From positions 15,809,541 to 15,873,540 of the forward strand of contig NC_133537.1 of NCBI RefSeq assembly GCF_048544455.1: a stretch of 64,000 nt of DNA. Direction: 5' to 3'. Every line of letters begins with the position of its first letter. Within the stretch, counting starts at the first letter, position 1. Under the pieces are notes generated by a model, which saw only the letters and a list, made by a program, of their open reading frames with translations, had not been told where the DNA came from and ran no database searches. This DNA comes from Silene latifolia (taxonomy: Eukaryota > Streptophyta > Magnoliopsida > Caryophyllales > Caryophyllaceae). Positions 55,491 to 64,000 of the stretch are shown here, piece after piece. The position numbers and the translations under genes were made by a program.

Positions 55491-58400
55491 AAAACCGTAG
55501 TATTACAGTCTTCCCTCCTTAAAAAGAACTTCGTCCCCGAAGTTCAAACCACAACAAAACAAAGACACACACTACAACACTCCCGACTCAACAACCGAAA
55601 CAAAACTCAACATAAAACATGTTACTCACCCAAACTCAACCCGACTCAACCACAACCAACATACCGACACAACATAAAAAGGTATAAAAGCTCTTAAAAA
55701 CTCTTCGCGATCATCTCCTACCCCCTAAAAGAAACAAGGTTACGTCCCCGTAACCATACATACCTGATAAAAAAGGAAAGGGTAACGCTCTCTCATAGCC
55801 TCCTCTGCCTCCCATGTAGCTTCCTCATACTCGTGGTTACACCAAAGGATCTTAAGCAAAACTGTCTCACCACTCCTAGTCTTCCTAACCTTCCGGTCAA
55901 GAATCTGCTTAGGCACCTCAAGATATGACAAGGACTCATCTAGCTCTAAGCTCTTTGCCTCTAACATATGTGACGGATCACTCACATACTTCCGCAGTTG
56001 AGATACATGAAACACATTATGCACTCTCTCTAACGCAGCTGGTAAAGCCAGACGATATGCAACCTCTCCAACCCGCTCTAAGATCTCATAAGGCCCTATG
56101 AACTTCTAACTCAGCTTGCCTTTCTTCCCAAATTGCATAACCCCACGCATAGGAGACACTTTCAGAAGAACCTTGTCCCCAACCTGAAACTCTATATCCC
56201 GGTGATGTAGATCTGCATAACTCTTTTGCCTATCCTGAGCTGCTCTCATCCATTCCCTGATCATCTTAATCTGCTCAACCATCTCATGTACCATCTCTGG
56301 TCCTAGAACCACTGCCTCAGCACTGTCGTCCCAACAAATCGGACTCCTACATCTCCTCCCATATAAGGCCTCGAACGGTGTCATACCAATACTAGTGTGA
56401 TAGCTGTTATTGTAAGAAAACTCTATCAAATCCAACCTCTGTTCCCAGCTACCACCAAAGTCCATCACACAAGCTCTCAACATATCCTCAAGAGTCTTGA
56501 TCGTTCTCTCAGTCTGACCGTCTGTCGCAGGATAAAATGCTGTACTCATCTTCAAAGTTGTTCCCAAATATTCCTGCATCTCTTTCCAAACCTTGAGATA
56601 AATCTCGCATCTCTGTCAGATACTATGTCCTTAGGGACTCCATGTAACTTTAGCACATTCTTTCGATAAGCCATAGCTAATTGTGCTTTAGTCCATGTAT
56701 CTTTTATTGGCACAAAGTGAGCTGACTTGGTTAGTCAATCCACTATTACCCATATCATATTGTTACCATGTTGACTCTTTGGCAAACCCACGATAAAATC
56801 CATAGAAATGGATTCCCACTTCCACTCAGGTACCTCTAAAGACTGAATCTTACCTTGTGGTAGTCGCTGTTCCCCTTTAACTCTCTGGCATGTCAAACAA
56901 CGGGCCACAAACTCAGCTGTTTCTTTCTTCATCCCAGGCCACCAGAACGTGTTCTTTAAATCCTTGTACAGATTGTCACCACCTGGATGTACTGAATACG
57001 GTGTACAATGTGCCTCTTTTATGATTGTCTTTTTCAGCTCCTCATCATTAGGGACACACCACCTCCCATCAAATCTCAAACTACCATCTGTATGAATAGA
57101 GAAACGAGACACTGTCCCTTTCTCTACTCCAGCTCTCCACTCAACCATCTTAGGGTCTAACGCATGTTTACCTCGAATATCATCATAAAGATCAAGCTGC
57201 ACTATCAAATCTCCCATGGCATCCCCTCTCTGCATCATATGTATCCCAAACCTCCCCACCTCATCTCTCAACCTCATCAAAGATAGAGCTGTACACAAAG
57301 AATGTACACTCTTCCTACTCAAAGCATCTGCGACAACAATGGGTTTCCCTTCATGGTAGATAATATCCATGTCATAATCGCCAATCAGCTCCATCCACCT
57401 CCTCTGTCTCATGTTCAACTCCTTTTGAGTGAAGATGTACTTGAGACTCTTGTGATCCGAAAATACCTTAAAGGTCGCCGCATAAAGGTAATGTCTCCAA
57501 ATCTTAAGAGCAAACACCACTACACCCAACTCCAGATCATGTGTTGGATAGTTCTCCTCATAAGGCTTCAATTGCCTAGAAGCATAGGCAATCACTTCCC
57601 GTTCTGCATCAACACACATCCCAACCCATTCTTTGAGGCATCTGTAAAAACCTCAAAGTTCTCGATCCCTTCAGGCAATGCTAAGATAGGAGCTGTGGTC
57701 AAACGCTCCTTTAATGTTTGGAACGCCGTCTCACAACTCTCATCCCAACGAAACCTGTTCTCTTTCCTCATCAAAGCTGTCATAGGTCTAGCAATCTTGG
57801 AGAAATCTTTCACGAACCGTCTGTAGTATCCAGCTAAACCCAAGAAACTCCCGATCTCAAAGCAACATTCTTTGGTGCTTCCCACTTTGTCACTGCCTCA
57901 ATCTTTGCCAGATCCACAGCTACCCCATCCTTAGAGATCACATGCCCCAGAAAAGCAACTTCCTCTAACCAGAACTCACACTTGGACAGCTTAGCATATA
58001 ACTCATGCTCCCTTAAGGTCTGCAACACAATCCTCAGATGCTTCCCATGCTCCTCCTTAGTCTTGGAGTAAACTAAGATGTCATCGATAAACACCACCAC
58101 AAACTTGTCCAAAAACTGTCTGAAGATTCTGTTCATCAAATCCATAAACACAGCCGGTGCATTATATAACCCAAACGGAATCACCACATACTCATAATGG
58201 CCATACCTCGACGTGAAAGTTGTCTTTGGTATGTCCAACTCTCTAATCTTCACCTGATGGTACCCCGACCTCAAATCAATCTTGGAAAAGACTGATGCAC
58301 CACTCAACTGATCAAACAGGTCATCTATCCTTGGCAAAGGATACTTGTTCTTCACCGTCACTCGGTTCAGCTCCCTGTAGTCTATGCACAACCTCAAGCT

Positions 58401-60414
58401 CCCATCTTTCTTCTTCACAAAAAGGACTGGTGCTCCCAACGGTGATACACTAGGTCTAATGTATCCCTTCTCTATCAGATCATCTAACTGCTTCCTGAGC
58501 TCCTCCATCTCCTTAGGACCCATCCGGTACGGTGCTTTAGAGATTGGCCCCGTCCCCGGTTTCAACTCAACCGTGAAATCTATCTCCCTCTTTGGTGGCA
58601 ACTCCGGAATCTCCTCTGGAAAAACATCTGCAAACTCCCCCACCACTGGTATCTGATCAACCGTCGGACTCTCTATCCGGTCATCTCTCACATGGCACAA
58701 GATCAAAGGGCATCCCTTCCTCAGATAAGACTTCAAGGTAACAGCTGCAATCAACTTAACTTTGGATTTGACCACAAACCCACGATAAGACACACTAACG
58801 CCCTTAGCACCTCTCAAAGACACTTTCTTTTGATGACAGTCTATCTTAGCTTTATACTTTCCCAACCAATCCATCCCGACTATCATCTCAAAACCGTCAA
58901 AAGAAAACTCTAGCAAGTCTACAGGTAGATCAACTTGCCCAACTATCATAGATACATCCCTATACAGCCTCCCACATGATACAGACTCACCCGAAGGTAT
59001 AAAAACTTTCTCACTTACAGACTCATATACCCTCAAACCCAACCGTTTAACATGACTCGAAGATACAAACGACTGAGACGCCCCCGAATCAAACAAAACA
59101 AAGGTATGAATACCGTTAACAAGAAAAGTACCAGTGATAACATGTGCATCATTCTCAGCTGCTTTCTTGTCCATCATGAACAGCTTTCCACTAGTTTTTC
59201 GTCCACCTCCCGGACAAGATCTTGCTGTGATGTGGTCGGTTTAGCACCCGACCCCTGATTATTGTTGTTGTTCGTAGCTGGTTTCTGATAGGAATTACTG
59301 CTATTGCGGTTACCTCCACCCTGATAGCTCTGACTTCCCCGGTTAGACCAAGACCCTGTCGGTCTATTGCTCGCATAACTCTGTGCCGGCCCCTGAGAAT
59401 AGCTCCCCTGAGCCGATCTCTGAAAAGCTCCAGGTAAACTCGTACACTCATGTCTCTTGTGGCCTACACCGCCACAACCATAGCAGGCCATCCCCCAACT
59501 ACCACTACCACTCATACGGCCACGCCCAAAGGAGGCCCCAACACTGAACCCTGACCCAGAAGAAAACGCTCTAGCCTGATTGTGGTTGCCTTTCTTGTGA
59601 CTAGATTGGCCACCACCCTCACTCTCAGCCTTTCTTTTCTCAATTACTCTCTCCTGAGCCATCTCCACCAACCTCTCAGCTCTCCCAGCCCTCTCATAAG
59701 CTTCCTTAACATCGGTAAGGACTCCCACGGGTAACTTATCCATGATCTTAGGGGTCAACCCCCTCTCAAATCTCAGCGCTAGGTTCTCCTCACTCAAACC
59801 CATGTCCTCAGCATACCTAGACTTCTCATTAAACTGCTTGTAGTACTCAGCCACTGACATATCAGATGTCATCCTAAACCCATCAAACTCCTCCCTCAGC
59901 TTACTCCTCACATGCTCAGGTACAAACTATTTCCTCATAGCCCTCCGAAACTCCTCCCAGGGTATAGCAGGTAAGCCCTGCTTCGTATACATCTCCCTAG
60001 CACTCACCTTCACCTTGTCCCACCACTCACCAGCTGCTTCCCTCAAGTAGAACGCAGCTTGTTCTACTCTCATCTAATCAGGACAGTGTACCAGGTCTAG
60101 TATGTTCTCCATCTCACGATGCCAGTTGTCAAGAAGATTTGGTTCCCCGGTCCCCTTGTACTCTTTTGGGTTAAACCTCGCTATATAAAGGCTGATCTTA
60201 GAGTGATCAACCTCCTTGTCCTTTCCCACTCTCTTTAGGGCCTCCGTAAGAGCATCTTGATGCTCCAACATCTTAACTACATCGTCGATGTTCATGTTCT
60301 CAGCTCTCGCATACAAAGCGTTTCTTTTGGGCGGCATCTTGAAACTATATAAGAAAGGGTAGATATAAACATACGCACTATAACCCCAAAACACGAAAAC
60401 AGACTGCCCAGAAC

Positions 60415-60705
60415 ACACTCGATCGAGTGCCTAAACCTACTCGATCGAGTAGAGGCTACTCGATCGAGTGCCCCGACATCAGACCCAAAACAGACCTTCT
60501 GATCTCTAACATACTCGACCGAGTAGCACAGCCACTCGATCGAATGACCCCCTACTCGATCGAGTGCCCTATGTACTCGATCGAGTGCCCAAAAACACGA
60601 TTCTGGTTGTAAAAACGTCAAATACCCACTCGATCGAGTCAAACCCACTCGACCGAGTACCTCACCTACTCGATCGAGTACCCCCTACTCGATCGAGTCA
60701 TGCTG
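60415..60705. repeat. CTCGATCGAG palindrome array in the Gypsy leader
   Basis: Eight exact CTCGATCGAG palindromes and about three one-base variants (for example CTCGACCGAG) lie between the primer-binding site and gag. Most are extended to ACTCGATCGAGT. Spacers of about 6-50 bp differ in sequence, so this is not a simple tandem satellite. Similar units lie in both LTRs. Confidence 0.85.
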
Positions 60706-62676
60706 ACTCGTATATACTACCCGCATGTTATCTCTCATATCCCAACTTATTGTACAACTTTATAAACACAACATTCTATTATAGCTAAACATGCAATTCT
60801 ACACAACTCTTCATATGATCAACAAAACAACTATTTCATGTTATCAAATGCCACATAATAAACATCCAACATGCTTCTTATTCAAACAACATATTTATAT
60901 ACTTCACTAACTTTTCAATCACCACATCAATCTTCTACTCCCAACATCCATCAATTCACAACATGTATCGTCACATTCACATACAAGCTAACAAACACCA
61001 CATACGACCTTGACATATACCCCCCATGTGACCGGTTCAAAATTGTAGGGCGAGTTCGCGACTTTAGGACGTCTCCCAAGTCTTTGCATTAGCTCCTACA
61101 ACCTTTACCCCGGGTTCATTTTAATTGACTCCCTATATTCATTAGATTCATTGGTTACAGGTTTCAGGATCGTCTCTCTGATACCATTTTGTAACACCCC
61201 CATACTCCAAGTGCCTTACCAGGACCACTTAGATATAAAGATGCTACCATCTCGGTTGCCCGAGGCAATGATAATCATAAGACAATAACGAAACAACATT
61301 TAAATAGTATAACTTTAGTGAAAGGTTACAAACCGAAAACAAATACCGAAATACGGTTACATGTTCTCCAAAACCAACTGTCTACTCAACTAAATGAAAA
61401 GTTTAACAAACTACTCAGGCTACAGCGGAAGACTCTATCATCTGAAAGTGGCACATCCCAGCTATCCCATATAACTCGACTCATACCTGCTCAACAACTG
61501 CTCACCATCCCCGAATGGATCACCACAGTTTTTAAAACAATAAACGGGTCGACTAATCACACAATTTATATAATCCAACAACACAGTAAACAAACAGCTC
61601 AATCATCACAGATATCCTCCGAACTCCATTCCCAACTCCACAATACTGACTACACACTAAAGTGTATAGCCCTGCCAGAGTGCTCATCGCAACAGGTCAC
61701 TCCACACCGCCAGTGGGGGACCGCAACCGTACCCACCAAATCCCCGCTCATCTCCATCGAGCGATAAATCCAAATTCCTTAATGTGCACATCCCTTCTGT
61801 GGCGGGTTCCACAGAAGGCGAATAATGGGCGTGAAGCTACTCCCGCAAGTGACTCCACTCAGCCAGGGATGCGCCCAAAGAACACAGACAGATACAATCA
61901 ATCACAACTACTATCAACAACCAAATCCAACAATCGTCACAATACGAGTAAGATAATATTCAACAATCACAAAACACCAACAACACATTATGGGACTAAT
62001 ACTGAGTAGGGAAACCATACCTGGAAAGCAACACGGTCGGGACGATCTCAACAAATTTGTTATCAAAAAGCCTCTTCTACGAATCCTCCTCCTAACATAC
62101 AATCATATAATTACTACCAATCAAGAAACACAACAAAACTCCCAAATCTCCAAATTAGGGTTTAACTGACTTTAACGAAATACTATAAAAACAGTATGTA
62201 GATCTTACCCTCGACGCAAGGATTACAAAGGTATAAAGAAACACGAATTCCGACCTTCCAAGCTCCGGGATTTGCCAACAATGCGATTGATGCGAAGAAC
62301 GTAGATTGTTTTCTCTTTTGAAAGTATTTAGGTTTGTAAAGTGTATTAAGAAAGTGACGGAAGTAATTATATATTAAATCGCATTATTAACAAAATCCGA
62401 CAAATCATCCCCCCGTAAACCGGCTACTCGATCGAGTAGCTGACATACTCGATCGAGTATCCAGGTTACTCGATCGAGTACCCAACAGGTCAGAAACTAT
62501 TTTAAAACGCAAGACACCCTTACTCGACAGAGTAAGGCCCACTCGATAGAGTACCCAGAGATTCATAAAACCGTAGTATTACAGTATTATTTTGGGTCGG
62601 GCTTTATACTCCGTCATTAAAAGAAAATTTTACCATTTTGGAAAAAATAAATTCTTAATAGTTAATACCCTAAAAC

Positions 62677-63127
62677 TAGAGGCGGCAAACAATGACACGA
62701 CACGAAAACACGACACGAACCCGACACGAAGATAATGGGTTTGGGTTGAGCCTTAATGACCCATTTATGTAAGTGGGTCGACACGAACACGACACGAGAT
62801 TTAATTGGGTCGGGTTTGGGTTGAGCTCTCTAAACACGAACCCGACACGAATGACCTATTTACTAAATTAATCATAATTTTTCTTGATTTTCCATCGCAT
62901 AAATATACTTACACTTTTCAAATATAGACAAAACACGAGAACACGACACGAACCCGACACAAAATTAACGGGTTAGGGTTGAGGCTTGATGACCCATTTA
63001 TGTAAGTGGGTCGACACGAACACGACACGAAATTTAATTGGGTCGGATTTGGGTTGAAGGTTTCGTGACCCGTTTACATGTGACACGAACACGAACTCGA
63101 CACGACCCGATCTGTTTGCCAGGTCTA
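62677..63127 (-). mobile_element. hAT-like MITE, GTGTCG-rich, younger copy
   Basis: The 451-bp element starts TAGAGGCGGCAAACAATGAC and ends, read on the other strand, TAGACCTGGCAAACAGATCG. CCTAAAAC flanks both sides (62669-62676 and 63128-63135), an exact 8-bp target duplication. Arrays of ACACGACACGAACCCGACAC lie near both ends. It is the same family as the element at 20397-20846 in opposite orientation, and codes for nothing. Confidence 0.85.
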
Positions 63128-63523
63128 CCTAAAACAATGAATATTGACAATTTTAAAAATTAGCAAAAGATAAATAAATTAAATAACCAAAAGTAAATCA
63201 CGTATATTAAATAACTTAATAAGGAAGTTTGTGGAATTATTTCAAATCCCTTCCCAAACAAAGAAACATTTAATAAGGTCATTGAAAAAGTCAAAAATAA
63301 CCAAAAATTTGACGATAGTGAGATTCAAACCCCAGTCATTTTGCATGGACACTACTATTTCTACCACTAAAGCATATCTATTTTGCTATTTAACTTATGC
63401 GCTTCATTATAATTATTCTTTTCTTAATTACATTTGGGGTAGCTAAAACGTGACTTATTTATTGATTTTTTTTCACATGGGGTAGCGGCCACTACCCCTT
63501 GCTACCTTCTCCCTTCGCCCCTG

Positions 63524-64000
63524 TTTTTAGAAAATGGAGAGAAATTGGGCTCATATTTTAGTACTCCGTAAAAGACCAACTTAGATAAATAAAATAGGGT
63601 GGAGTATTTATTTTACTCTTTTTGTCCGTCAATATAGATAATCTTATCTTTATAAAAACAAAAAATTTAACCCATCTTCATGAAGCCACATCATCACATA
63701 CATTTTTTTTTAAAAAAAAACAATAAATGTGGTACCCACAACAAATAAATTGGATTTAATTTCTAAAAAACCTCCATGTTTATGTTTCGTATGTAAATGT
63801 TTACGATTATATTTTATACGTACATAATAATTAATGAATAACGAATAACGAATAATTAAATTTAAAATAATTCATTAACTTTTATATAATGCATGTAGCA
63901 ACTAGCAAATAAATTGAAAAAAATTGAAAATGAAATGTGATTGAACTTATAACCTTTAATTAATAAAGTCAATATTACTAAACATACAATCAATATCACT
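63524..64000. other. AT-rich stretch at the window end
   Basis: No gene or known repeat is seen. TACTCCGTAAAAG at about 63562 and GGAGTATTTATTTTACTCT at about 63601 could be MITE ends but are not conclusive. Confidence 0.5.

Larger units (their letters stand above)
54071..62583 (-). mobile_element. Gypsy chromovirus-type LTR element (fossil)
   Basis: The LTRs are 54071-55507 and 61190-62583, in plus sense starting TGTAACACCCCCATACTCC and ending GTAGTATTACA. GTATT flanks both ends (54066-54070 and 62584-62588). A primer-binding site TGGTATCAGAG lies next to the right LTR and a purine tract AAGGAGGGAAG next to the left LTR. The order in element sense is leader, gag (about 60340-59200, zinc knuckle CX2CX4HX4C near 59450), protease (DSGASQSFV, near 59090), reverse transcriptase (FIDDILVYS, near 58080), RNase H (to about 57350), integrase (about 57050-56300) and a C-terminal chromodomain-like region ([20 protein letters not shown] and [17 protein letters not shown], 56020-55740). 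Integrase after reverse transcriptase marks Gypsy; the tail resembles the Tekay/Del clade. The coding part has about half a dozen breaks. The LTRs differ by a few percent including indels, so it is young on a plant scale but older than the Copia copy at 35538. Confidence 0.92.
52966..63523. mobile_element. hAT-like element enlarged by nested insertions
   Basis: The left end reads CAGGGGCAAAGCCAGAA...TTTGGGGTAGC, and the right end, read on the other strand, CAGGGGCGAAGGGAGAA...AAGGGGTAG. These are inverted ends of the CAGGGGC type common in plant hAT elements. The flanks TTTTTAGG (52958-52965) and TTTTTAGA (63524-63531) differ in one base, fitting an 8-bp target duplication. Its own sequence is about 1.6-2 kb, without a recognisable transposase, and has been filled by a Gypsy element, a MITE and possibly a Helitron. 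Confidence 0.75.

Noticed and set aside
55320-60705. CRISPR-like array made of palindromes with unlike spacers
   Set aside because: This is a plant nuclear genome, the spacing is irregular, and the array sits inside an LTR element; there are no cas genes.
60427-60788. Open frames rich in LDRV, STRSS and SIEC repeats on both strands
   Set aside because: These are translations of the CTCGATCGAG palindrome array and not proteins.

Overview
The window is nuclear DNA of a flowering plant, very probably a dicot. It holds spliced and intronless plant-type genes, tRNA-Gly genes with plant-type flanks, and dense layers of plant transposable elements. A core eudicot of the order Caryophyllales is my guess from the look of the repeats, not something the sequence proves. 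Host genes are few: one small conserved-looking gene (11151-11399, +), one three-exon nuclear gene for a mitochondrial inner-membrane protein of the Coa1/Tim21 type (21150-27889, +), three intronless genes for secreted leucine-rich-repeat proteins (28739-30598, 45849-47708 and 49248-51176, all -), and two tRNA-Gly(GCC) genes (28252-28322 and 48766-48836, both -).

Layout. Bases 1-4100 hold no gene I can name. A CCCGA-rich repeat at 4128-5192 is split by a hAT-type MITE (8-bp target duplication). A near full-length L1-type LINE lies at 5364-10649 (-) between 17-bp target duplications. After the small gene at 11151, a partial Copia element (about 13740-16597, -) and a decayed coiled-coil coding stretch (17521-18200) follow. 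The Coa1-like gene has a 4.4-kb first intron that carries a MITE with a 9-bp target duplication (23938-24482) and a large foldback element (24541-25977).

From 28.2 to 51.2 kb is a tandem array of LRR genes with tRNA-Gly genes. Between LRR1 and LRR2 sits a three-layer nest that can be resolved to the base by target duplications: a LINE (31360-45476, 17-bp duplication), inside it a small non-autonomous LTR element of TRIM type (35522-45235, AAATA), and inside that element's first LTR a Copia element (35538-44318, TGGGC). Without the nest the two LRR genes would lie about 1.1 kb apart.

From 52966 to 63523 a hAT-like element (TIR CAGGGGC, near-perfect 8-bp duplication) has been enlarged by a chromovirus-type Gypsy element (54071-62583, duplication GTATT), a second hAT-type MITE (62677-63127, 8-bp duplication) and what looks like a Helitron 3' end (53875).

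The most unusual signal is a cluster of palindromes of the form CTCGATCGAG. It occurs many times in the leader and LTRs of the Gypsy element and again in the leader of the unrelated Copia element. The LTR elements are fossils with several breaks each, although their paired LTRs are still very alike, so they are young. All comparisons were made by eye; no search or alignment was run.
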